A stretch of 64,000 nucleotides of DNA from Brevundimonas vesicularis (GCF_014204545.1 NZ_JACHLJ010000001.1:1550001-1614000), one strand, 5' to 3'; positions 28,815 to 38,325 are shown, counted from the first letter of the stretch. Notes: a model not told the origin generated them from the sequence alone. Numbers and translations: made by a program.

Positions 28815-29879
28815 ATGTCCGACGACCAGAAGACCCCGCCCCAGCCCTTCGCCCGCAAGCCGGTGACCTGGGGGCGCATGCCCGCGACGACCTTCCACGT
28901 CGGGCCGGTGCCGGTCGCGCCCAATCCGCTGGACCGCATTCCTAATCCGCCGCCTCGCAAGCCCACGCCGCAACAGCAGCAGGCGTCGATCCACACCCAG
29001 AGCCTGGCCTCCGGCGTTGCGCCGGCCAAGGGTCAGACGACGCCCGCCAATCCGGCGCCGCGTCCCGCGCCCCGTCCGCAGGGGGCAAGCATCTTGGGCG
29101 GTTCGCTGATCCCGACGGCGCGCCCGGCCCAGGCCCAGCCTCAACCCCAGGCTCCGACGCCGCCGCAGTCCCGGCCGCAGCTGGCGCCGGCCGCTCAACC
29201 CGATCTGACCGTGCGGCCCCTGCCCGCGCCCGAGACGACGCCCGCCCCTGCGCCGAAGCCGGTCGCGGCCGAACCCGTCGCCGCCGCGCCAGCGGTCGCG
29301 GCCAGACCCGCTGTTTCGCCTGCGGCTGCGCCGATCACGCCCAGCTTCGCCGGTGCGCCCGCCAAGAGCTCGCGCCTGCCGCTCTATGTCGGAGTCGGAG
29401 TCGTCGCCCTGCTGGTCGCCGGAGGCGGCCTCCTGTGGCTTGCGATGCGTCCCGCCTCGACCCCGCCGGCGTCCACGCCCGCCATGGCCGCCGATGCGCC
29501 TCTGACCGCCCCGCCAGCCGATACGATTTCTGCCGACGCCGCACCCGTCGTCGCGACCGAACAGCCCGCACCAGCCGCTACGACCACAGCGACGCCGCCT
29601 GCTCCCGCCGCTTCCGCACCTGCGACGACGCCGCCGCGCGCGACGACGGCCGCGCCCCGCACGCAGAGCCCGGCTCAGCCCCAGACCCAGACGCCGGCAA
29701 CAACAACGCAACCGACGACGCGTGCGCCGACGACGACCACCCCGACGCCGGCGCCGACCGTCGCGACTGAACCGCTGGTGATCGTGCCGACGGCCCCGAC
29801 GCCCGCCCCGACCGCTGCACGCCCGTCGAGCAGCGATCCCGACGGTCCGGTTGTGACGCGGCCCCAGCCGCTGGACTGA
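28815..29879 (+). CDS. Proline/alanine/threonine-rich single-pass membrane protein
   Basis: 354 residues dominated by Pro, Ala, Thr and Gln. Cytosolic N-terminal part (1-188), one transmembrane helix at about 189-210 (LPLYVGVGVVALLVAGGGLLWLAM) and a Thr/Pro-rich, presumably periplasmic tail ending with PVVTRPQPLD-like sequence. This layout suggests a cell-wall-spanning tether, but no domain is recognisable. It follows the ABC exporter by 42 bases, on the same strand. Confidence 0.7.
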   Translation: MSDDQKTPPQPFARKPVTWGRMPATTFHVGPVPVAPNPLDRIPNPPPRKPTPQQQQASIHTQSLASGVAPAKGQTTPANPAPRPAPRPQGASILGGSLIPTARPAQAQPQPQAPTPPQSRPQLAPAAQPDLTVRPLPAPETTPAPAPKPVAAEPVAAAPAVAARPAVSPAAAPITPSFAGAPAKSSRLPLYVGVGVVALLVAGGGLLWLAMRPASTPPASTPAMAADAPLTAPPADTISADAAPVVATEQPAPAATTTATPPAPAASAPATTPPRATTAAPRTQSPAQPQTQTPATTTQPTTRAPTTTTPTPAPTVATEPLVIVPTAPTPAPTAARPSSSDPDGPVVTRPQPLD

Positions 29880-29938
29880 TCGGCGGTTTCGCGCGCCGGG
29901 CAGGTGACGAAACGGCCTTCAGCCCCTACCTACAGGCC

Positions 29939-31369
29939 ATGACCGTTCATGCCTCCCCGCCGCCCATCCTCGACGCCGCCGGCGTCGATACCGACGAAGC
30001 CCTGTCGATCCTGAAAACGGCCCTGGCCGGCGCCGACGACGGCGAACTGTTCCTGGAGCGGTCCGAGAGCGAGAGCCTGGTGTTCGACGATGGCCGGCTG
30101 AAGTCCGCCGCCTATGACGCCACCGAGGGCTTCGGCCTTAGGGTCGTGGCGGGCGAGACCGCCGGGTATGCCCACGCCAACGAAATCTCCGCCGCCGCCC
30201 TGCGTCGCGCCGCCGACAGCGCCGCTCTGGCCAAACAAGGGCATGAGGCCCGGGTCGCGGAAGGGCCCCGCGCCACCAATCAGAAACTGTATGGCGAGGT
30301 CGATCCCCTCGCCTCGCCCGCCTTCTCCGACAAGATCGCCTTGCTGGCCGAGATCGACGCCTGGGCGCGCGCCCGTGATCCGCGCGTGGTCCAGGTGTCA
30401 GCCTCCCTGATCGGCGAACGTCGCGCCATCGAGATCCTGCGCGCCGACGAACGGGCAGTGCGCGATGTTCGCCCCCTTGTCCGGCTGAACGTCTCGGTCA
30501 CCGTCCAACAGAACGGCAAGCGCGAGAGCGCCTCGTCCGGCGCCGGCGGCCGGGCCGGGTTCGAGGCCTGGGTCGCGCCCGAACGCTGGAAGGCCCAGGT
30601 GGACGAGGCCCTGCGTCAAGCCCTGGTCAATCTGGACGCCGTCGACTGTCCGGCGGGCGAGATGGACGTGGTTCTGGGCGCCGGCTGGCCCGGCGTCCTG
30701 CTGCACGAGGCCATCGGCCACGGCTTCGAGGGCGACTTCCACAGAAAGGGCTCGTCGGTCTTCAACGGCATGATGGGCCAGCGGGTCGCCGCCCCCGGCG
30801 TCACCGTGGTCGATGACGGCTCGATCGCCGGACGGCGCGGATCGCTGTCGGTCGATGACGAGGGCACGCCTACATCGCGCACCGTCCTGATCGAGGACGG
30901 AATCATGGTCGGGTTGATGCACGACCGGCTGTCGGCGCGTCAGCTGGGCGTAGCCGCCACCGGCAACGGCCGGCGCCAGTCCTTCGCCCACATGCCGATG
31001 CCGCGCATGACCAACACCCTCATGGAGGGCGGCAAGGACTCCAAGGCCGACATGATCGCCAATACGAAGCGCGGCCTCTACGCCGCCAACTTCTCGGGCG
31101 GTCAGGTGGACATCACCAACGGCAAGTTCGTGTTCCAGTGCAATGAGGCCTATCTGATCGAGGACGGGGTAATCACCGCTCCTGTGCGCGGCGCGACCCT
31201 GATCGGCGATGGGGCCACGGCCCTGACCAAGATCCAGATGGTCGGCGACGACTTCGCCTTCGATCCGGGCGTCGGCGTCTGCGGCAAGGCCGGACAGGGC
31301 GTGCCCGTCGGCATCGGCCAGCCCAGCCTCAAAATCGGCGGCCTGACGGTCGGCGGCACCGCCGTTTAA
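29939..31369 (+). CDS. tldD: Metalloprotease TldD
   Basis: 476 residues. The zinc-binding motif HEAIGHGFEGDF (near 255) is the TldD HExxxH site; GIMVGLMHDR and MPRMTNTLMEGG are also family stretches. TldD works with TldE (PmbA) in proteolysis of peptides; the partner gene is not in this window. No obvious Shine-Dalgarno precedes the ATG. Confidence 0.95.
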   Translation: MTVHASPPPILDAAGVDTDEALSILKTALAGADDGELFLERSESESLVFDDGRLKSAAYDATEGFGLRVVAGETAGYAHANEISAAALRRAADSAALAKQGHEARVAEGPRATNQKLYGEVDPLASPAFSDKIALLAEIDAWARARDPRVVQVSASLIGERRAIEILRADERAVRDVRPLVRLNVSVTVQQNGKRESASSGAGGRAGFEAWVAPERWKAQVDEALRQALVNLDAVDCPAGEMDVVLGAGWPGVLLHEAIGHGFEGDFHRKGSSVFNGMMGQRVAAPGVTVVDDGSIAGRRGSLSVDDEGTPTSRTVLIEDGIMVGLMHDRLSARQLGVAATGNGRRQSFAHMPMPRMTNTLMEGGKDSKADMIANTKRGLYAANFSGGQVDITNGKFVFQCNEAYLIEDGVITAPVRGATLIGDGATALTKIQMVGDDFAFDPGVGVCGKAGQGVPVGIGQPSLKIGGLTVGGTAV

Positions 31370-31375
31370 GCGAGC

Positions 31376-31401
31376 GGAACCGTATCGTCACGAAGCGTGT
31401 T
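31376..31401 (+). promoter_or_regulatory. EcfG-like promoter before small membrane-protein gene
   Basis: GGAAC at 31376-31380 followed by CGTG after 15 bases or TGTT after 17. The block GAACCG..CGTCAC..AGCGT matches the site before the lipoprotein gene at 7819, and both genes share a GGAGAGGAAAC ribosome site. The -10 half fits the EcfG consensus less well here. Confidence 0.4.
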
Positions 31402-31428
31402 TCCCCGCCACACTGGAGAGGAAACACC

Positions 31429-31716
31429 ATGCCTACTGAACGCGAAGTCCAACATCCCGATGGCCGGGTTGAACGCATCACTGAGACCAGCGCGGCGCCC
31501 ACCACGGTCGTCGAGCGTCGCGGCAGCGGCATGGGCGCCATCGTCGCTCTGATCGTCGGCCTGTTGGCCGTTCTGGTGATCGGCTACTTCCTGATGAACA
31601 TGAACCGCAACGATGCGATCGAGTCCAACGCCGTCGCCGGCGCGGCCGAGAGCGTCGGCAACGCCGCAGAGAACATCGGCGACGCCGCCCGCGATGCCGT
31701 TCCGGAACGCAAGTAA
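31429..31716 (+). CDS. Small single-pass membrane protein, unknown function
   Basis: 95 residues: hydrophilic N-terminus, one transmembrane helix (about 36-58, AIVALIVGLLAVLVIGYFLM), then an Ala/Glu amphipathic tail with AESVGNAAENIGDAARDA repeats. A strong Shine-Dalgarno (GGAGAGG) precedes it. The opposite-strand TraB/GumN-like frame runs 133 bases into this gene. Confidence 0.75.
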   Translation: MPTEREVQHPDGRVERITETSAAPTTVVERRGSGMGAIVALIVGLLAVLVIGYFLMNMNRNDAIESNAVAGAAESVGNAAENIGDAARDAVPERK

Positions 31717-32672
31717 GCTCTAGCGCGCCGATTGAGCGGGGACGGAGGGCGCCATTCGGGACCGATCGGTTCCAGCCCCTCCGCCTCCAGCCGATCCAAC
31801 ACACCGTTCGGCTCGGCCAATAGCCGCAAGGGCGCGATAGCGACGGTGATCCCCGTTTCGGCCAGCGCCTTGTCCACCGCCGTATTCCATATCCGACGCA
31901 GATCATCCGCCTGGGCCATCACCGACCAGTAGGAACATGCCGTCGCCGCCTTTTCCAGGGGCGAGTCCAACACCGCCGGGATCCGGCGCAGACGCCAGTT
32001 CTCCGCGCGCTGCGCGCCCGCCTCGACCCCGGCCTCGGCCGCCGTCGCCGCAGCGTCGATGCAGTCGAGATAGCATTCGGGCGGCGTCGTCAGAACCTTT
32101 TCGATCAGCTCGTCACCCCTGAAGATGCCGACGGGTTCAGCAGGCGTGCGATTGGCGCGCGTCGCCTGACGAACCAAGCCGGACACCGGACGCCCTCCAC
32201 TGCTGTAACCGCCCAGTTCCATCAGATCGCCCGACAGGATCAGCATGCTGTCGCGGGTGGGGCCTTCGCCTGTGAGGCTTTCGACCCGGGCCTCGAGGTC
32301 CGGCGACAGATAGTCGGCGCTGGTGCGCCCGTTCGGCAACCGGGTCAGCGTCCGAAACCGCCAGATCAGCCGGCCGACATCGGCCAGCGAGGCCCTCCCC
32401 TCGACCGGAAACAGAACGCGGTCCGCGCGATCGACCGCCGAGATGAGAGCGTCGGTGCGCCACTCCATCTTTCTGGGCAAACCGTCGATCGATCCGACCA
32501 GGATCAGAACGCTGTCGCCGCGCCGCACCTCCCACATCGGCGCCTCGATCCGGCGGGCGGTGACGACGATATCCTCGACGGCGTCCGATGGCGCATCCTG
32601 CGCGACAGCAGGCGCGGTCGTCAGCGCCATCGCGGCAAGTAAAAGCAATAGAGAAGATGAGCGTCTGATCAT
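31584..32672 (-). CDS. TraB/GumN-family secreted protein
   Basis: 362 residues with a signal peptide ([20 protein letters not shown]). WEVRRGDSVLILVGSIDGLP resembles the TraB/GumN start (the usual GTxH is GSID here, so the putative metal His is missing), and GVLDRLEAEGLEP matches the family end. The ORF continues about 50 residues past that point, antisense to the gene at 31429. The ATG sits within an operator-like palindrome. Such proteins are often linked to TonB receptors; their activity is poorly defined. Confidence 0.7.
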   Translation of the reverse strand: MIRRSSSLLLLLAAMALTTAPAVAQDAPSDAVEDIVVTARRIEAPMWEVRRGDSVLILVGSIDGLPRKMEWRTDALISAVDRADRVLFPVEGRASLADVGRLIWRFRTLTRLPNGRTSADYLSPDLEARVESLTGEGPTRDSMLILSGDLMELGGYSSGGRPVSGLVRQATRANRTPAEPVGIFRGDELIEKVLTTPPECYLDCIDAAATAAEAGVEAGAQRAENWRLRRIPAVLDSPLEKAATACSYWSVMAQADDLRRIWNTAVDKALAETGITVAIAPLRLLAEPNGVLDRLEAEGLEPIGPEWRPPSPLNRRARAYLRSGTASRAASPMFSAALPTLSAAPATALDSIASLRFMFIRK

Positions 32673-32727
32673 TACATCGCTGTAAACTTCATTACTGTCA
32701 CTGGTGTAATGAAATCGCTGTAATGAT
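32668..32727. promoter_or_regulatory. Cluster of nested inverted repeats (operator candidate) between TraB-like and TonB genes
   Basis: ATCATTACA (32668-32676) pairs with TGTAATGAT (32719-32727). Inside lie CATTAC (32690-32695) and GTAATG (32706-32711), and TTACATCGCTGTAA (32672-32685) is a perfect 14-base palindrome with a 4-base centre overlapping the TraB-like start codon. The recurring TGTAATG half-site in both orientations suggests dimeric repressor binding that would control both divergent genes. No regulator gene is next to it. Confidence 0.6.
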
Positions 32728-32817
32728 GTCGTCGATTTAATCCACCTTGCGGCCTTGTAACTGGAGATGAACGCGACGGATCGGCACACCTCTCGCCAAC
32801 ACCCGAGGGGAAGACCA

Positions 32818-34887
32818 ATGACAAAGACCCTGCTGCTGGCCAGCACAGCCCTGCTTTTCACCGCCGGCGCCGCATTCGCCGGCGACAAGCCCCAAGTCGC
32901 CGAGGCCCCCGTGCCGACCGGCCCGACAAACCAGGCGCCCCTGGCCGACGCCAGCCAGCGCGGCGTACTGGTCTTCACGCCGGACTTCTTCGCCGCCCAA
33001 CGCCCCAATACGGCGCTGGACATGGTCAACCGCGTCCCCGGCTTTTCCATCGACAACGGATCGGGCGCGCGCGGTTTCGAAGGGGCGGTCGGCAATGTGC
33101 TGATCAACAACAACCGTCCCGCCTCAAAGAACGATTCGGGTTCGAACGTCCTGGGCCGGACCCTTGCCAATCAGGTCGAGCGCATCGAACTGATCCGGGG
33201 CGGTGCGCCGGGCATCGACATGCAGGGCTATTCCGTCGTCGTGAACGTCATCCTGAAGACGACCGACAGCCGCCAGTCGATCCTGACCTGGAACGCCATG
33301 CTGTTCGAAGGCGGCCATGACATCTATGGCGGCTCCTATCAATTCACTCAGAACAAGGGCGACCGCAGCTGGGGCGTGACCCTGTCGGACGGCATGGGGT
33401 CCAGCGATTCCAACGGCGTCGGCCGGTCGATCCGTCGCAACGCCGCTGGCGATGTCATCCGCGACGAGCGGTTCGAGAATGACGGCTGGGGCGGCGGCCA
33501 GAGCATTCGCGGCAACTACACCGGCCCACTGTTCGGCGGAAAGCTGGAAGGCACCGCCCGCTATGGTCTGAACGACTATCAGAACTGGACCGAGCTTTCG
33601 TCGCCCACCTCTCTGCGCCGCAGCGACTATGCCGAAGACGGCGATTCCGGGGAGCTGGGCCTGACCTGGACCCGTACCCTGAACCCGCGCTGGACCCTGG
33701 AGACGCGTCTGATCCACGAGTTCTCAAGCTTCGACAGCGTCTCGGGCAGCAACGAGACGCTGAACGGCACGACGGCGCCGGAGCAGCAGTTCAAGTCCAA
33801 CGGCGACTCGTCGGAATCCATCCTGCGCGCCCTGGTGCGTCACGAACGCTCGCCTGCCCTGACGATCGAGGCCGGCGCCGAGCTCGCCTACAATATGCTG
33901 GACGTGAACCAGGCCTTCACCATCGGCGGCGTCGGCGTTCCCCTGCCCAGCGCCTCGGTCAAGGTCGAGGAGACGCGCGGCGAGGCCTTCAGCAAGGCGA
34001 CCTGGCGGATCAATCCGAAACTGACGCTGGAGGGCGGCGTGCGCCTTGAGGCCTCCACCATCAGCCAGTCGGGCGATGCTGACCAGGAAAAGAGCTTCTT
34101 CTTCGCCAAGCCGCGCCTGCTGGCGACCTGGACGCCGATGGCGAACAACCAGCTGCGTTTTCGTTTCGAGCGCGAACTGGGTCAGCTGGACTTCGGCGAC
34201 TTCGCCGCCTCGGCTGAGCTGAGCGACGGCACGGTGTTCGGCGGCAACGTCGATCTGGAGCCGGAGCAGCGCTGGATTTCCGAGCTGTCCTATGAGCGCC
34301 GGTTTTGGGGCGAGGGCGTGGTCTCGATCGGCTATCGCCACGACCGCATCATCGATGTGATCGACCGCCTGCCCCTGCCTGGCGGCCTGTCGGCGACCGG
34401 CAACATAGGCGACGGAACGCTGGATCAGCTGTCGCTGAACGTGGTCGTGTCGCTGGACAAGGTCGGGATTTCGGGCGCCCGCTTCACCTTCCAAAACGAC
34501 TGGAACAAGACCAGCGTCACCGACCCGACCACAGGCGAGGACCGCCGCATCTCGGGCGTGCGGCCCAGCCAGGCCAATGTCGGCTTCCAGCAGGACATCA
34601 CCTCGTGGAAGACCCAGTGGGGGATCAACTGGCTGCCGCGTCTGGGCCAGGCGACGTATGACCCCGACCAGACCTTCGCCTGGCGCGGCGCGGACTATCT
34701 GGAGGCCTTTGTGGAATACAAGCCCAGCCCGACCCTGTCGCTGCGCGCCCAGCTGAACCTGTGGGACGACTTCACCCAGCAGCGCACCGTCTACGCCACA
34801 CGCGATCCGCGCACCGTGGCCTTCGTCGAGGAGCGCTCCATCGACCCGCGCACCTTTGTCTCGTTGCGGGTCCGCAAGACCTTCTGA
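32818..34887 (+). CDS. TonB-dependent outer-membrane receptor
   Basis: 689 residues. Signal peptide (MTKTLLLASTALLFTAGAAFA), plug domain (about 50-165, DMVNRVPGFSIDNGSGARGF..VLINNNRPASK..VERIELIRGG) and a beta-barrel ending in the aromatic C-terminus VRKTF. It would import an unidentified ligand with TonB energy. The start follows GAGGGGAAGACC. It is divergent from the TraB-like gene and shares the operator region. It is short for this family but complete. Confidence 0.92.
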   Translation: MTKTLLLASTALLFTAGAAFAGDKPQVAEAPVPTGPTNQAPLADASQRGVLVFTPDFFAAQRPNTALDMVNRVPGFSIDNGSGARGFEGAVGNVLINNNRPASKNDSGSNVLGRTLANQVERIELIRGGAPGIDMQGYSVVVNVILKTTDSRQSILTWNAMLFEGGHDIYGGSYQFTQNKGDRSWGVTLSDGMGSSDSNGVGRSIRRNAAGDVIRDERFENDGWGGGQSIRGNYTGPLFGGKLEGTARYGLNDYQNWTELSSPTSLRRSDYAEDGDSGELGLTWTRTLNPRWTLETRLIHEFSSFDSVSGSNETLNGTTAPEQQFKSNGDSSESILRALVRHERSPALTIEAGAELAYNMLDVNQAFTIGGVGVPLPSASVKVEETRGEAFSKATWRINPKLTLEGGVRLEASTISQSGDADQEKSFFFAKPRLLATWTPMANNQLRFRFERELGQLDFGDFAASAELSDGTVFGGNVDLEPEQRWISELSYERRFWGEGVVSIGYRHDRIIDVIDRLPLPGGLSATGNIGDGTLDQLSLNVVVSLDKVGISGARFTFQNDWNKTSVTDPTTGEDRRISGVRPSQANVGFQQDITSWKTQWGINWLPRLGQATYDPDQTFAWRGADYLEAFVEYKPSPTLSLRAQLNLWDDFTQQRTVYATRDPRTVAFVEERSIDPRTFVSLRVRKTF

Positions 34888-34906
34888 GGTCGCGCTTGAC
34901 GCAGCA

Positions 34907-34940
34907 AAAAGCCCCGGCGGATCGCTCCGCCGGGGCTTTT
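34907..34940. terminator. Bidirectional terminator between TonB receptor and peptide transporter
   Basis: Stem AAAAGCCCCGGCGGA / TCCGCCGGGGCTTTT with loop TCGC; A and T runs on both sides let it serve the two convergent genes. Confidence 0.92.
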
Positions 34941-34957
34941 CCTTGATCAGACGTCGA

Positions 34958-36892
34958 TCAGTGGCTGGGCGTCGAGGCCGCAGGACGAGCGACGTTGCCG
35001 TCTTCCTGACCGCGATCGTTCAGCACAGGTCCAGGGTGATCATCACCGTCGTTGGCGCCATGCGACCAGCCCTTGATGAAGTGGCTGACGACGATGAAGG
35101 CCACGCCGATGCCCATGCCCCACAGGCCCAGCAGCTTGAACACTTCAAGCGAGGTCTGCAGCGCAAGGCCCGGGTTCAGCACCTGGCCGCCCACAGTCTC
35201 CGTACCCGCCAGGCCGGCGATCCAGCCGCCGACATATTGGGCGATGGAGCTGGCCAGGAACCAGACGGCCATCATGAAGCTGACCACCTTGGCGACGGAC
35301 AGTTTGGTGATTTCCGACAGGCCCACCGGCGACAGGAAGAGCTCGCCGGTCGTGTGGAACAGATAGAGTAGCCCCAGCAGGAGCAGCGGCATCTGGAAGG
35401 CCGAGTTGGCCATGCCGGCGCCCCACACCACGATCATGAAGCCCAGTCCGACCTGAAGCAGGCCGAGGCCGAACTTCAGCGTGGGGTTGGGGTCCAGGTT
35501 GCGCTTGCCCAGGAAGGACCAGAGCGCGGCCATGATCGGTGCGAAGATCAGGATGAAGCCCGCATTGAACGACTGGGTCTGGGCCGCCGTGATGGTGGCG
35601 TCGATCCAAGGACCCGACGTGCTGAGACCGGCGGCGGCGATCTGGGCCGGGGTGCCGACGGTGACGCCCAGAAGCTGGAACGCCTGCGGGGTGATGCTGA
35701 GATCGACGTTACGGTCGGCGAACAGGTTCAGCGAAGTGCCGGCCTGTTCGAACAGGGTGAAGAAGACGACCGACCCGAAGATCAGCACCAAGGCCAGCAT
35801 CATCCGCTCACGCTGCGCCTTGTTCTCGCAAACCTTGACGATGACGTAAAGGATGAACAGCAGTGACGCGACGGTGGCGGCGCCCAGGACCCAACCCACC
35901 AGGGCGTTGCGCTGAACCATGAACCAGACGACGCCGACGCCCAGGATGCTGAGCAGGTAGATCGACCATTCGCGGTTGATCGGACCCAGCATGGGTTTGC
36001 TCAGATTGGCTTCGGCCGGAGGCTCGCCCTTGCCTTGCAGCAGGGGTTTGCCCAGCACGAAGACCACCCAGCCCAGCGCCATGCCGACGCCGGCCAGACC
36101 AAAGCCTGCCCACCAGCCGACGGTCTGACCCAAAAGGCCGCACAGCACGGCCGCCCAGAAGGCGCCGAGGTTGATGCCGTAGTAGTAGAGGGTGAAGCCG
36201 GAATCCCGCCGCGGGTCACCTTGCGGATAGAGCTGTCCGACGATGGTCGAGATGTTGGGCTTCAGGAAGCCGACGCCCATGATGATGAAGGACACCGCCA
36301 GATAGAAGACGTTCACGCCCGCCATATCGCGGGTCGCGTCGATCTTGTATTCGCCGGTCGGCAGAACGGCCGGCAGCGGCGACGCGGCGGGCAGGTTCTC
36401 GATCGCCAGGCCGTTCTCGGCGGCCTCGAAGGCGTATTTCTGGCCGTTGACGACGATCGACACTTCACGCGCCGCACCGCGGCCTTCGGCGTCGATCTGA
36501 TAGGTCTGACCGGCATAAGTCAGGGTTTCGGTCGCGGGACGGCCCTCGAAAGCCATCATGCCGTGACCGGCGACCAGGAGCAGGGCGCCGAAAGCGACGG
36601 CCTTGCGCGTGCCGATGAAGCGGTCGGCCATGATGCCGCCCAGCAGGGGCAGCAGATAGACCAGGGAAGTGTAGGAGCCGTAGGTCGACCCCGCCATGGC
36701 GTCGTCGAACAGGAAGTGTTGCGTCAGGAAGAAGATCAGGATGCCGCGCATGCCGTAGTAGGAGAACCGCTCCCACATCTCGGCGAAGAACAGGATGATC
36801 AGTCCGCGCGGGTGGTTTTTGAGGATCTGCATCAGCACCGGCACGCCCGTGGCGAAGGTGATGATCAGTCCAAGGGCGACGACGATGTTCAT
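34958..36892 (-). CDS. POT/PTR-family proton-dependent oligopeptide transporter
   Basis: 644 residues with 12 or more transmembrane helices. The POT signature EMWERFSYYGMRG (ExxERFxYY) lies near 38-50, and GFLKPNISTIVGQLY is the second signature. A hydrophilic insertion of about 70 residues (about 118-190) follows the third or fourth helix, a feature of the longer proteobacterial members. Imports di- and tripeptides. Confidence 0.94.
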   Translation of the reverse strand: MNIVVALGLIITFATGVPVLMQILKNHPRGLIILFFAEMWERFSYYGMRGILIFFLTQHFLFDDAMAGSTYGSYTSLVYLLPLLGGIMADRFIGTRKAVAFGALLLVAGHGMMAFEGRPATETLTYAGQTYQIDAEGRGAAREVSIVVNGQKYAFEAAENGLAIENLPAASPLPAVLPTGEYKIDATRDMAGVNVFYLAVSFIIMGVGFLKPNISTIVGQLYPQGDPRRDSGFTLYYYGINLGAFWAAVLCGLLGQTVGWWAGFGLAGVGMALGWVVFVLGKPLLQGKGEPPAEANLSKPMLGPINREWSIYLLSILGVGVVWFMVQRNALVGWVLGAATVASLLFILYVIVKVCENKAQRERMMLALVLIFGSVVFFTLFEQAGTSLNLFADRNVDLSITPQAFQLLGVTVGTPAQIAAAGLSTSGPWIDATITAAQTQSFNAGFILIFAPIMAALWSFLGKRNLDPNPTLKFGLGLLQVGLGFMIVVWGAGMANSAFQMPLLLLGLLYLFHTTGELFLSPVGLSEITKLSVAKVVSFMMAVWFLASSIAQYVGGWIAGLAGTETVGGQVLNPGLALQTSLEVFKLLGLWGMGIGVAFIVVSHFIKGWSHGANDGDDHPGPVLNDRGQEDGNVARPAASTPSH

Positions 36893-37173
36893 GCGCGCGT
36901 CCCCCTAATCGTCTTCACGCGTCGTGTAAGTCGCGCCTTCCCCAAATCCGTCCTCAACGGCTCACTCCCAACTGCCGCGCCGCTTATCGGGCGCGCGAAA
37001 GGCGCATACCCAGCACAGCGGGCGAATCCGAACAAGTGTTAAGGCTGTCGCGGGGGTGGCCGGGCGACGCGCGAGGAAAGCGGAAAACAACCCTGGGTTA
37101 TGCCCGGTGGCGCACATCATGCTAGGTCGTTCGTCAGAGACGCACACGGTTTCATAATGGGAAGGAGCGCCAG

Positions 37174-38325
37174 ATGTCTGTCAGACCGATCGCGGCTCTC
37201 GACCATGAGGCGCTGAACAGGCTCCATCGTCAGGTCGGCTGGCCCGAGCGGTCGCCGGCCGGATGGCGCTGGCTCGAGGCCAATCCGGCGCGGTTGGCGC
37301 TGAGCGCGCCCGCCGGTTGGGTCGTGGCCGATGATGATGACCAAGCCGTCGCCATGCTGGGCAACTTCATCCAGCGGTTTCGGCACGGCGCCCAGGACCA
37401 CTTCGGCGCCACCGGCTTTTCGATCATCGTGCCGCCCAGCCAGAAGGGCGCCAGCCGGCCTCTGATCCGCACCTTTTTGAAACAGCCGGACCTGTTCGCC
37501 CGCTACACCTTCAACGCCAATGCGCGCTCGGCGCCGCTGTACGGCCTGTTCGACATGAAGCCCTGGCCGGCGCAGACCCACGGGCTGAAGCTGTCGTGGA
37601 TCACCGACCGTCTGGCCTGCGCTCAGGGTCGAGGTCTGCGCCTGTTGCTGGGCCGCACCTCCGCCGAGACCGCCGCGCGTCTGGGTGAGCGGCTGATGAA
37701 CGGGCGCGTGTTTGGCCAGACGCCACTGATGCTGCCGGCCGGGGTAACGGTGCTGCGCGACTTGTCGGACGCCTCGCCCTATGCGGAATTCTGGCGTCGG
37801 CTGTCGCAAGAAGATCGTCTGCTGGCGGATCGCAGTCCGGAAATCCTCCGCTGGCGGTTGGCGGACCCCGACCTGACCCTGCCACCGATCATGCTGGCCT
37901 GCGTCAAGGATAGCCGCATCGTCGGGATGGCCATGGCGCAGATGACCAAGACCAGTCTGATCGAGCCGCCCTATCTGGATATTGTCGATCTAATCGCGCT
38001 GGACACGGCGCCCGATGCGATCCCGCTTTTGACCCAGGCCTTGATCGACAACGCCCGCGCGCTGGGGGCCGCCAAGGTGCGGCTGCAAATGGTGACGCCG
38101 CGCCTGCTGGCGCAGTTGGGGGATCTGGCGAAGTCGGCGCGGCGCGAAGGCGGCTGGGGGCATTGCCACGCCATCATCGACGATCCTGCGCTGGCGGCCG
38201 CCTGGGCGCCGACGGCGTTCGACGGCGACTACGGCATCTGTTCGCGCACGCCGCCGATGCCCAAGGCCTGGGCTGCCGCCGCAATCACGCGCCCGACCTT
38301 GGGCGGGCGCGTGTCAAAGGCCTGA
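37174..38325 (+). CDS. GNAT-like acyltransferase family protein, unknown substrate
   Basis: 383 residues. N- and C-terminal halves both look like acetyltransferase folds (MLGNFIQRFRHG; IVGMAMAQMTKTSLIEPPYLDIVDLIAL followed by LLTQALIDNARALGAAKVRLQM), but the acetyl-CoA loop is not clear-cut. The start follows GGGAAGGAGCGCCAG. Its stop TGA directly abuts the mscL stop TCA in the palindrome GCCTGATCAGGC. Confidence 0.6.
   Translation: MSVRPIAALDHEALNRLHRQVGWPERSPAGWRWLEANPARLALSAPAGWVVADDDDQAVAMLGNFIQRFRHGAQDHFGATGFSIIVPPSQKGASRPLIRTFLKQPDLFARYTFNANARSAPLYGLFDMKPWPAQTHGLKLSWITDRLACAQGRGLRLLLGRTSAETAARLGERLMNGRVFGQTPLMLPAGVTVLRDLSDASPYAEFWRRLSQEDRLLADRSPEILRWRLADPDLTLPPIMLACVKDSRIVGMAMAQMTKTSLIEPPYLDIVDLIALDTAPDAIPLLTQALIDNARALGAAKVRLQMVTPRLLAQLGDLAKSARREGGWGHCHAIIDDPALAAAWAPTAFDGDYGICSRTPPMPKAWAAAAITRPTLGGRVSKA

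Noticed and set aside
28071-29711. 546-codon Arg/Gly-rich minus-strand frame
   Set aside because: Antisense to the permease and the Pro-rich protein; pure compositional shadow.
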